Source: JAHRVQ01 sp029941905 (GTDB lineage Bacteria > Pseudomonadota > Gammaproteobacteria > Pseudomonadales > Azotimanducaceae). Taken from it: a stretch of DNA of 64,000 nt. Every line of letters begins with the position of its first letter. Position 1 is the first letter of the stretch. Shown here one piece after another: positions 24,257 through 31,805 of the stretch. The stretch lies in assembly GCA_029941905.1 (NCBI GenBank), contig JAPYTQ010000019.1:1-64000 (forward strand). The letters are read 5' to 3'. Position numbers and translations under genes: made by a program. The notes under the pieces are model-generated. The model did not search any database and was not told where the DNA came from. It was given only the letters and a program-made list of their open reading frames with translations.

Positions 24257-25165
24257 TCAATCAGCCAGGTCGGGCTCGAAGAAGGACCAGAGTATATCCG
24301 GGAACTCTGCCTTTAACCTGACCTCGCAACGATTGATGGCGGCTAACAGCTCGTCTTCTGAACCCTGGGGCTTCATACCGGCCTTGATGGCCACCATGAC
24401 ATCGCTACCGAGTTGCATCGTTAGAAGATTATATACCTGCACAATCTCATCCTGACCTTCCAGAAATTTTCGCATTCGGCTCAGGGTCTCAGGTTCAACT
24501 CCCTGACCAACCAATAGCGCTTTGACTTCAACACCGATCAGGATCGCTATCAGAATCAGCAGGGCACCAATACCGATACTGCCTATCGCGTCGTACACTG
24601 GATTGCCGGTCAACATGGCAAGTGAAACAGCTACCAATGCAAATGCCAGCCCGATCAGTGCGGCAAGGTCTTCACCAAAGATAACCAGCAATTCACTCTG
24701 GCGCGTTTCGCGGAACCAATGCCAGAAACTGCGGCTCCCACGCACCTTGTTCACTTCCCTGATGCAACCCAGCAAAGACAACCCTTCAGCCAGCATGGCG
24801 AAAAGCAGGACCCCAATCGCAACCAAGGGGCTTCTCAGGGGTTCGGTTTCGCCCAATTTGTGCAAGCCCTCGTAAATTGAGAACAACCCACCCATACTAA
24901 AAAGCATCAGGGCGACGATAAAAGACCAAAAATAGATACTCTTACCATAGCCCAGAGGGTGATCGGGAGACGGCGGACGTTTGGCATTGTGTAATCCCAG
25001 CAGTAGTAACAACTGATTGCCGCAATCAGCGAAGGAGTGAATGCTTTCGGCTATCATAGCACCTGAGCCCGTGACGATCGCAGCCGCCAGTTTGGCCAAG
25101 GCGATGGTTAAGTTGGCCACCAGGGCGTAAACAATGGGATTAAGTGAGTTAGCACTCTGGGTCAT
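24257..25165 (-). CDS. Cation diffusion facilitator (CDF) transporter
   Basis: Inner-membrane divalent-cation exporter of the CDF family, 302 residues with about five or six membrane helices. The transport-site signature is present in the second helix (ESIHSFADCGNQ, with His and Asp) and the later helix GNPVYDAIGSIGIG. The short cytoplasmic C-terminal domain follows. This branch is close to poorly characterised bacterial CDFs sometimes called FieF- or ZntB-unrelated zinc/iron exporters; the ion cannot be assigned. A start 19 codons upstream is possible, but the family begins near the ATG at 25165. Transcribed alone. Confidence 0.88.
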   Translation of the reverse strand: MTQSANSLNPIVYALVANLTIALAKLAAAIVTGSGAMIAESIHSFADCGNQLLLLLGLHNAKRPPSPDHPLGYGKSIYFWSFIVALMLFSMGGLFSIYEGLHKLGETEPLRSPLVAIGVLLFAMLAEGLSLLGCIREVNKVRGSRSFWHWFRETRQSELLVIFGEDLAALIGLAFALVAVSLAMLTGNPVYDAIGSIGIGALLILIAILIGVEVKALLVGQGVEPETLSRMRKFLEGQDEIVQVYNLLTMQLGSDVMVAIKAGMKPQGSEDELLAAINRCEVRLKAEFPDILWSFFEPDLAD

Positions 25166-25384
25166 AGTAGTCTCATTGACTCTCAAGACTGGAAATAAAA
25201 CATCTTTTATAAAATTTCGCAAATCGCATCATAGCCATCGGAGTTAACGAACCTCTCGTTGACCCGACAATCCCAACGCCAACAAGTACCCTCTGGTACA
25301 TCACGATCAGGTGAAGAACCCAGGGACGTCTTATAGGTGGGACAGGTATTGTCGCATGCTGAAGAACGGCGTCGGCCGAATGGT

Positions 25385-25491
25385 GTTGGATACGGATTTT
25401 GGCAACTTAGTTATGCATCAGCTGCGATGCAGGAAGATATCAGCGGCGAGGTCGTACCGGTTATGAATGCAAAGGACCTGTTTCAGAGATA
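25385..25491 (+). pseudogene. Possible protein-coding remnant
   Basis: In the 280-base gap between the CDF and bactofilin genes one plus-strand frame reads protein-like for about 35 codons (GYGFWQLSYASAAMQED and VVPVMNAKDLFQR, then TAG) without a plausible start. It looks like the end of a lost gene, possibly phage-related, but this is not firm. The rest of the gap shows nothing. Confidence 0.2.
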
Positions 25492-25502
25492 GAAGTACCT
25501 GC

Positions 25503-25940
25503 TTAAGAAACAGCGTCGCTCTGGATTTCAGATACAGGGGAATTCAGCTCCTGATTCTTTCGCTGCTCCTGGCTGAACGTCAGCACATCTTTTGAACCCG
25601 TCACGTTAATGCTGCCGTCGATAAGAGCACCTTCTGCAACAGCGACGAATTTAGCACAGAGCTTCCCTGTTACATTGGCCGATGCTGTCACCTCTATCCG
25701 GTCTGTGGCATTGATATCGCCTTCAACCCCACCAGCAATAACGACGTTGGTCGCGTTTATTGTCCCTTTGCAATAACCATCAATCGTCACGTTTACAGAT
25801 CCCTTCACGACACAGTCAGCATCGATACGACCGGAAATCACAAAATTACCTTCGCCGGTTATCTCGCCAGTGAACCTGGCTCCTTTACCGATGTAAGTGG
25901 TTAGTTCCCGGAAATAACTCTTTGTTCGGCTGAATTTCAT
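25503..25940 (-). CDS. Bactofilin (polymer-forming cytoskeletal protein)
   Basis: 145-residue bactofilin: the central 100 residues form the repeating beta-helix pattern of the family (INATNVVIAGGVEGDINATD with flanking similar turns), preceded by a short basic N-terminal tail and followed by a polar C-terminal tail. Bactofilins polymerise without nucleotide on the inner membrane and organise cell-wall enzymes, stalks or chromosome ends. The gene stands alone; no peptidase partner (LmdC-type M23) is adjacent, unlike in many bacteria. Length is typical. Confidence 0.9.
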   Translation of the reverse strand: MKFSRTKSYFRELTTYIGKGARFTGEITGEGNFVISGRIDADCVVKGSVNVTIDGYCKGTINATNVVIAGGVEGDINATDRIEVTASANVTGKLCAKFVAVAEGALIDGSINVTGSKDVLTFSQEQRKNQELNSPVSEIQSDAVS

Positions 25941-26025
25941 CTGTTTGTATCACAGGTTTGAGCGGCTTGAACAAGCATACACAAACATCCATCAGGCAAA
26001 CGAGAACCCTGTCATAGAATTCTCT

Positions 26026-26712
26026 TTACGGTATAGACACCGGTGGTTGATTTTCACTATTTTCCCAAACCGCCTCATCCGGCGCACTCAATACAGCTTC
26101 GTATACTCCTGCAGGATAATTCGTCATATGCGGCCCATCTGCGTCAGGAGACGGCTGCGATGCAGCGCCTTTGAGGTCAGAAAAACTGGCAGACTGCTTG
26201 TACCTGGCCAGCTCTTGCTGGCTGATGCCACACAATTCAACCACCTCCGGGTCACACCATGCTTCGGCATTTATCGGTTCAAGTGAGTAGGACAATTCCA
26301 GCGAAAGATTTTCAAGGCCTGCGAAATACATCGAGACACACATCCCATGATCCACGGGCCCCAGCACCGGAACACCCTTTTCCCTTAGCCTGTCCCGCAA
26401 GGCCAGTAACTCTTCATGGTTGTCTACCTTAAATGCAATATGCTGCATCGTACCCCCGGCACAATTCGCACCTGGATTTCCCGCATGAGTCTTACCCAGC
26501 TCGACCGGTATCTTGACAATATCCGGATTTTGTACAAAAGCGATGGAGCTTTCGTCATTCAACCGCAAGAAACCATGAAACGTTTTTTCGACACCGTGCA
26601 TCCAGTACAGTGCCTGTAATTCCATCCCCAGCTAATCGGTAAAAAACTCAATCTGGCTTTTGATATCGCTGGTACAGATGGCAACATGGTGTAATCCTTG
26701 AACCTTGTTCAC
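26026..26712 (-). pseudogene. VOC-family protein interrupted by in-frame TAG
   Basis: A glyoxalase/bleomycin-resistance (VOC) protein. The frame starts at GTG 26712, seven bases after AAAGGAG, and encodes a proper VOC N-terminus (VQGLHHVAICTSDIKSQIEFF), hits TAG at 26632-26634 just before LGMELQALYW, and continues open to 26026. The intact downstream part alone (from ATG 26625) would lack the first beta strand and its metal-ligand histidine. A nonsense mutation is likelier than recoding because many genes here end in TAG. It is encoded 32 bases after the FAD monooxygenase gene and may have been a ring-cleavage or isomerase partner. Confidence 0.7.
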
Positions 26713-26744
26713 ATGTATTCTCCTTTGTTTCGAGAGTCGTTTTT

Positions 26745-27914
26745 TTAAGAGTCTATTGAAAAAACATCATACTCATAAATTTCTCGCAATACTCTCTCTG
26801 CCGGATTGGCTCGCAAAGCGCGATTTCTTATCCAGGCAGAAATACCTTTGAGATGGAACACTACTGCATTACGCCTTGAGAGTTTTTGAATCATCGCTGT
26901 ACGGTCTTTTCTCAGGGTTTCATAGTCGACAAACGCTTTTTGAATACTGGTGTTCCTGCTTAAGCAGAGCGACAAGACCAGGGCATCTTCAATGGCCATG
27001 GCAGCGCCCTGGGCCACGAAAGGTAATGTCGGGTGACAGGCATCACCCAGCAGTGTAATCCGCCTGTCACTCCATCGGTTCAGCGGCGGACGATCAAACA
27101 GCCCCCACTTATAACAGCCATCCGGGTTCATCAGGCGAATGAGGGACGTAATGGTCGGATCCCATCCAGCAAAGTCCCGGACCAATTCTTCCAATTCTCC
27201 GCGCTGTGTCCAGGATTCAATTTCCCAGCCTTTTTTCTCAACCACGCAAACACAGTTCACCATCTCGCCACCTCGTACAAAATAATGCACAAAATGCTTG
27301 CCAGGCCCCCACCACAAGCCAGCAACAGGTGAGATTTTTTCTGTCAGGGTATTCGCCGGTATAAGTCCTCGCCAGGCAACGTTACCGGTAAACTCAGGCA
27401 CACTCTTGCCAAACAACGCAGTGTGGACAATCGAATGAATACCGTCAGCACCAATCAACCCATCTCCTTCACTAGTTTTGCCCGCAACGATTACACAGGC
27501 TTTCTGATTAGTCTGGTGCACACTTTCGATACCACTGCCCACCCTCAGTCCTATCAGGGGTTCTGCCCTGACAGCGTCAACTATCACAGCAATCAAGTCT
27601 TGACGATGGATGTGGTAATAAGGAAATTCTGCACCTGACTCAGGCTCGTTCCCCAGAGAAGTCCTGGTTAGCAGCTTACCTGTTTTCCAGTCTCGTATTT
27701 CAGCGTTGGTCGGTAAGAATGTCTTTTTACGCAATGCCGCTTCAAGGCCAAGATAATGCAGCACCCTCGTGCAATTCGGGCTAAGCTGAATACCTGCTCC
27801 TATTGCCTCGAACTCCTTACCTTGTTCATAAACTTCGCTGGAAATTCCCTGGCGTGCCAGACAAAGCGCTGTGGTGAGTCCGCCAATACCCCCTCCCGCA
27901 ATTAGCAGATGCAT
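26745..27914 (-). CDS. FAD-dependent aromatic-ring monooxygenase
   Basis: 389-residue class A flavin monooxygenase resembling salicylate and 3-hydroxybenzoate hydroxylases. The FAD-binding motifs are intact: GGGIGGLTTALCLARQGI at the N-terminus, the DG block GLIGADGIHSIV near residue 152, and the GD motif LLGDACHPTLPFVAQGAAM near residue 285. It hydroxylates an aromatic substrate using NAD(P)H and O2 in the cytoplasm. It stands in a minus-strand group with the acyl-CoA ligase upstream and the interrupted VOC gene downstream, in line with breakdown of an aromatic acid. The actual substrate cannot be read from sequence. Confidence 0.88.
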   Translation of the reverse strand: MHLLIAGGGIGGLTTALCLARQGISSEVYEQGKEFEAIGAGIQLSPNCTRVLHYLGLEAALRKKTFLPTNAEIRDWKTGKLLTRTSLGNEPESGAEFPYYHIHRQDLIAVIVDAVRAEPLIGLRVGSGIESVHQTNQKACVIVAGKTSEGDGLIGADGIHSIVHTALFGKSVPEFTGNVAWRGLIPANTLTEKISPVAGLWWGPGKHFVHYFVRGGEMVNCVCVVEKKGWEIESWTQRGELEELVRDFAGWDPTITSLIRLMNPDGCYKWGLFDRPPLNRWSDRRITLLGDACHPTLPFVAQGAAMAIEDALVLSLCLSRNTSIQKAFVDYETLRKDRTAMIQKLSRRNAVVFHLKGISAWIRNRALRANPAERVLREIYEYDVFSIDS

Positions 27915-27985
27915 GGCATTTTCACTTTTTACCCGCGTACAAGAAACTGAAGACTGGTGTTTGGTGGCGTCTCCGAATGCTCATT

Positions 27986-29668
27986 CTAAGCCGACAATGC
28001 CGCGACAGCCTGTTGCCTGATTCTGCGTTTGTCTATTTTACCGGAGGCTATTCGCAACAAGGGTTTGTTCGACATTGTGAGATACCGGGGATGCTTGAAT
28101 TTAGCAATATGGTCTAACAGGAACCCTCGCAGTTCTTCTTCGTCCAGTTCTTCGCTGGTGTATATTGTTGCACCGACTTCCTCCCCAAGGCGATCGTCCG
28201 GTACCGCGTAGACAGAAGCTTCCAGTACCTTGTCATATGCAAGCAGACCAGCCTCGACCTCTGCACAGCCAATATTTTCGCCGCCTCGAATAACCAGATC
28301 CTTAATCCGGTCAACAATGAATAAAAACCCTTCCTCGTCAAGATAGGCTACATCCCCGGTCTTGAGCCAACCATCAACAAACGCCTCTTCATTCGCATCG
28401 GGTCTGTTCCAGTAACCGCGGATCAGCGATGTTCCGCGAATAAGCAATTCACCTCTTTCGCCCGCTGGTAAAGTGTCACCACATTCGTCAATCATTTTAA
28501 TATCAAGTACTGCAGAACAGCGCCCTGAGCTTTTTGGTCGCTTGAGGTAATCCTCACCACCAATACCGGTCCCGATAGCGTTGGTTTCGGTCATGCCCCA
28601 ACCGGTATTCGGCATGGCATTAACGAAAGACTTTTCTATGTTCCTGACCTGCTCAGGGGCACGAGGCGCTCCGCCGCCACCGACAACAGCAAGTGAGCTC
28701 AAGTCCCGATTACTTCTTTTTGACTGCTCGACAAGATCCCCCGTCATCGCTGCAGGCGCAACAAATGAGCTGATTTTCTCCCGTTCGATAATTTCAGTCG
28801 CAAGTTCGGCATCCCATTTGTACATCAGGACCACCTTTCTCTGAGCTCGGAACGAGCTTAATAATCCCGCATGCAGACCTGTAGCGTGGAACAGGGGCAC
28901 GGCTAGCAGGGTCGATGGTTGGAATTCCGGTTCCGGCAGGGTGATATCATTGATTAACAACATACTCTGGCCATCAAGCTCCCAGGATCGCAGCGCAGAA
29001 ATTATATTGCGATGACAGGAAACTGCACCCTTTGGATGACCTGTAGAACCTGACGTGTAGAGGATGGTTGCGTCATCATGGGGATCAATGTCAGCCTCCG
29101 GCATGGACGCATGCGCATACTTGTCAAAAAGCTCCTTGATATTAACAACATCGACCGGCAACGGTTTGTTGGGTCGCACGGCAATAATCTGCAGCTCAAG
29201 GTTGCCACGCACCGGCTCTACCCGGTCCACGCGTTCCTGGTCTGCAAAGAGGACTTTGGCACCACTGTCTGACAAGCCATATTCCAGTTCTTCACTGGTC
29301 CAGAGGGAGTTCATGGCGACCGCGATCCCGCCTATGGATGTGACTGCCATAAACGATGTTACCCACTCGGGGAAATTGCGCATGGAAACCGCCACCCGGT
29401 CGCCTTTTCTGATGCCGTATTCGTTAACCAGAATTGAGGCAATTCGGCCTGCCTGCTGATGGGTTTCTGCGAAGCTGTAACGTTCATCATCATAGACGAG
29501 GAAGGTTTCATCGCTGACGGCCTCCTCAAAGAGGGCTCTGAGTGTTTGCGGACCATTTTTAAACACCCGACATTGCTGGCCATACATTTCGACTGATTCG
29601 AGTTCATATTCCTTGCCGGGGCCTGTAAGTTCCTTTATGGCTTGCAGGCGTGTCAATTGACGCGTCAT
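27986..29668 (-). CDS. AMP-dependent acyl-CoA synthetase/ligase
   Basis: 560-residue member of the ANL superfamily that activates a carboxylic acid to its CoA thioester through an acyl-AMP. Visible motifs: the ATP loop ILYTSGSTGHPKGAV near residue 202, NTGWGMTETNA near residue 355, the hinge DGWLKTGDVAYLDEEGFLFI and RIKDLVIRGGENI, and the catalytic lysine in SGKIDKRRI near the C-terminus. It is the first gene of a minus-strand group with the flavin monooxygenase and VOC genes, and is divergent from the secreted beta-propeller gene. A fatty acid or aromatic acid substrate is equally possible. Confidence 0.9.
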   Translation of the reverse strand: MTRQLTRLQAIKELTGPGKEYELESVEMYGQQCRVFKNGPQTLRALFEEAVSDETFLVYDDERYSFAETHQQAGRIASILVNEYGIRKGDRVAVSMRNFPEWVTSFMAVTSIGGIAVAMNSLWTSEELEYGLSDSGAKVLFADQERVDRVEPVRGNLELQIIAVRPNKPLPVDVVNIKELFDKYAHASMPEADIDPHDDATILYTSGSTGHPKGAVSCHRNIISALRSWELDGQSMLLINDITLPEPEFQPSTLLAVPLFHATGLHAGLLSSFRAQRKVVLMYKWDAELATEIIEREKISSFVAPAAMTGDLVEQSKRSNRDLSSLAVVGGGGAPRAPEQVRNIEKSFVNAMPNTGWGMTETNAIGTGIGGEDYLKRPKSSGRCSAVLDIKMIDECGDTLPAGERGELLIRGTSLIRGYWNRPDANEEAFVDGWLKTGDVAYLDEEGFLFIVDRIKDLVIRGGENIGCAEVEAGLLAYDKVLEASVYAVPDDRLGEEVGATIYTSEELDEEELRGFLLDHIAKFKHPRYLTMSNKPLLRIASGKIDKRRIRQQAVAALSA

Positions 29669-29784
29669 AAATTGTCTCTGGGTTGATGCGGTTAAAAGCT
29701 ATGCAATATATATACGGCTATCCTCAAGTGTCAATGGCATAATCCCAGCTCAGATCTAGTGTAGTACTCAGGCACCTGTGAATC

Positions 29785-30849
29785 ATGAGTAGATTGTTGG
29801 TTGCGCTATTGTTACTTATTACCACCCTCTCGCTAAACGCGACAACCGATTCTGGAGCGGTCACCGCATTGAAAAATCAGCCTTCCCTCACCATCAACAG
29901 ATTGTTAGATGCCCCTATTATTGATTCGTCCCTGCACCAGACGCTGGGAGACAACATACAGGGACCGTCGCTTATCCGCGTACCGAAATGGATTGACAAT
30001 CCACTTGGCAACTACTACCTGTACTTTGCCGATCACAAGGGCAGTTACATCCGCCTCGCCTACGCAGACGAATTGACCGGGCCGTGGACAGTCTACGAAC
30101 CGGGAAGTCTGCAATTGTCACAGTCAAAATTCCTGACGCAACCACCCGCATCGACACCGGAGATGCTTGCCCAGGCCCGGCAAAGAATTAAAGACACACC
30201 TTACCCCCACGATATCGTGCTGGACCTGACAACCCCTCATATCGCCTCTCCTGACGTCCATGTGGACAATGAGAACAAGAGACTGGTGATGTACTTCCAC
30301 GGCTTAAATTCGTTCGCGGTTCAGGTCAGCCGGGTTGCAGAATCAACTGACGGCATCAATTTCGTCGCCCATGATCAAATCGTTGGTCGACCCTACATGA
30401 GAACATTCAAACATGGAGGGTTTACCTATGCCATGTCAATGCCCGGCCAGTTCTATCGCTCCAGCAATGGCATTGATCAATTTGAGACCGGTCCGATGTT
30501 GTTCGAACGGAACATGAGACATGCGGCTTTACTGGTCAGGGATAAGAACCTGATGGTGTTCTGGACCCGTGTCGGTGATACGCCAGAGAGGATTCTGCTC
30601 TCTACCATCGACATTTCCGAACCGTGGGAAACCTGGTCCGAAAGTGAAGCTATAGAAGTCCTGCGCCCTGAAAAAGTCTGGGAGGGCGCTGACGCGCCCC
30701 TGATGCCCAGTATGCGGAGTGTGGCTTACGGAAACGTCAATCAGCTCAGAGACCCGGCCATCTTTGTGGAAGATAACAGAGTCTATTTGCTCTATGCGGT
30801 CGCTGGTGAAGCGGGTATCGCAATGGTGGAATTGATCCTCTCAGAGTGA
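29785..30849 (+). CDS. Secreted glycosidase-like beta-propeller protein
   Basis: 354-residue protein with an N-terminal signal peptide (LLVALLLLITTLSLNA). The mature part is rich in the Asp/Trp/Tyr blade motifs of five-bladed propellers of GH43-like hydrolases (GPSLIRVPKWI, YYLYFADHKGSYIRLAYAD, GPWTVYEPG, LRDPAIFVEDNRVYLLYAV). It is probably periplasmic or secreted. I cannot tell which catalytic residues are preserved, so it may bind or hydrolyse a saccharide. It converges with the deiodinase-like gene, with about 80 bases between stop codons. Confidence 0.7.
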   Translation: MSRLLVALLLLITTLSLNATTDSGAVTALKNQPSLTINRLLDAPIIDSSLHQTLGDNIQGPSLIRVPKWIDNPLGNYYLYFADHKGSYIRLAYADELTGPWTVYEPGSLQLSQSKFLTQPPASTPEMLAQARQRIKDTPYPHDIVLDLTTPHIASPDVHVDNENKRLVMYFHGLNSFAVQVSRVAESTDGINFVAHDQIVGRPYMRTFKHGGFTYAMSMPGQFYRSSNGIDQFETGPMLFERNMRHAALLVRDKNLMVFWTRVGDTPERILLSTIDISEPWETWSESEAIEVLRPEKVWEGADAPLMPSMRSVAYGNVNQLRDPAIFVEDNRVYLLYAVAGEAGIAMVELILSE

Positions 30850-30871
30850 TGATCCCCATGGTCACTCCTCC

Positions 30872-30931
30872 TCAATAATCGCGACAGCCCGGGTCCAGCC
30901 CGCAGATGCTGCACGGATCTTCCCTGGTCAT
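30872..30931 (-). CDS. Putative 19-residue cysteine-rich peptide behind selenoprotein gene
   Basis: The ATG at 30929-30931 lies one base after the stop codon of the deiodinase-like gene, and that gene's last codons supply GAGGAG four bases upstream of it. The peptide would be MTREDPCSICGLDPGCRDY with a CxxC pair and a third cysteine, followed by TGA. The close coupling and the redox-type cysteines make it interesting, but such a short ORF can occur by chance and no homologue is known to me. Confidence 0.3.
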   Translation of the reverse strand: MTREDPCSICGLDPGCRDY

Positions 30932-30932
30932 G

Positions 30933-31595
30933 TTACTCCTCGCTTAACTCTCCAATCGCTGCTTCCAGTCTCTTTGGATCAAAGCCCCAAGGACCTGGGT
31001 CGCCTTGATAGGCGACGTCGCCACCCTTGTTAATCAGGTACAACCTGTCAGGCAGAGCACCATAGTGACTGGCAATCTTGTCATCTATATCATCAACAAC
31101 CACTGGCATCCGGATCTTCAAACGAATGGCACAACTGGCAGCTGCTTCGAGTCTTTCTTCATTACTGGCCGGGTCATCGAACTCGATATCCAGATCACGA
31201 TTCATGGTCAATACCCATCCATCTTCCGGATGCGCCTCGCGAATATAGACCACCACAAACGCCACCTTGTCAGAAAACTTTTCCCAGAGAAGATGCAAGG
31301 GTTCCAACTGAACCCGGAAAGGAGGTCAGGTGTATGACCCGAATATCAATGCCACGGGTTTTTCCCTGGCAACCTCTGCCAGGTGAAAGACCTGCCCGGT
31401 ATCCTTTTCCGTCCCGTCGGAATAGTCATAGATTTTGCTTTTGAAATCATAGGCGGGATCACCCCGGGACAAATTGGCTGTGGCAAGATCCTTGTGCTTT
31501 GGGTCTTCAAACAGGTCCATAGGGGTTTTTGGTGAATCCTTCGGTGTGATGGATTTCCAGTCAAACCCTTCGGGCAGTTTTTTCGATTCGCTCAT
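30933..31595 (-). CDS. Iodothyronine-deiodinase-like selenoprotein (TGA = Sec90)
   Basis: Thioredoxin-fold redox protein of the T4-deiodinase family. A conventional reading splits it at a TGA (31326-31328), but both halves share one frame and meet in the deiodinase active site: LIFGSYT-[TGA]-PPFRVQL, then the family's second conserved block VVYIREAHPEDGW. With the TGA read as selenocysteine the product has 220 residues with Sec at position 90. A hairpin 10-27 nt downstream of the TGA fits a bacterial SECIS. The ATG at 31595 has GGAG seven bases upstream; no signal peptide or membrane helix is present, unlike in vertebrate enzymes. Function is probably peroxide or halide redox chemistry, but unknown. 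Divergent from hmgA. Confidence 0.85.
31299..31328 (-). promoter_or_regulatory. Candidate bacterial SECIS element
   Basis: Starting at the in-frame TGA, the coding strand can form a perfect 6-bp stem (GGGTTC with GAACCC, 31310-31315 and 31299-31304) with a five-base loop AGTTG whose second base is G. The loop begins 19 nt after the first base of the TGA, within the range known for bacterial SECIS hairpins recognised by SelB. No other SECIS has been assessed in the window. Confidence 0.7.
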
Positions 31596-31679
31596 TTCAT
31601 CGCTCCTGCGCTTACTAATAATAGCGTCAGTATCAGTGTAGGGGGGTCGGAGGAAAAACTCATCATAAATATCCTGGAT

Positions 31680-31749
31680 GTTTTTAACCAACATGTTGGT
31701 CTTGGCTTATAAATGTCCTGTTTCAGGTGTTTTTAACTAACAGGTTGGG
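31680..31749. promoter_or_regulatory. Pair of palindromic operator-like repeats upstream of hmgA
   Basis: Two 21-bp sites matching at 18 positions lie at 31680-31700 and 31729-31749. The first contains a perfect 14-bp palindrome ACCAACATGTTGGT; the second a weaker one (ACTAACAGGTTGGG). They are 49 bp apart, close to five helical turns, in the divergent region between the selenoprotein gene and hmgA, so a dimeric regulator could bind both. A short hairpin (gcgggt/acccgc, 31764-31780) follows before the hmgA start. The regulator is not encoded here. Confidence 0.55.
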
Positions 31750-31805
31750 TACCCTTTGCCGGAGCGGGTTTTACACCCGCAATATTACTTACCAGGGTGC
31801 ATGTT

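Noticed and set aside
20852..26634. Two in-frame TAG codons as evidence for amber recoding (pyrrolysine or suppressor)
   Set aside because: Several clearly complete genes in the window (fetB, the MATE gene, metY, the PaiB-like gene, the MBL gene) end in TAG, so TAG works as a normal stop. Nonsense mutation or base error is simpler.
29757..29769. tagtgtagtactc as a further transposon end
   Set aside because: Only about ten bases match the element ends and no second end is found nearby.
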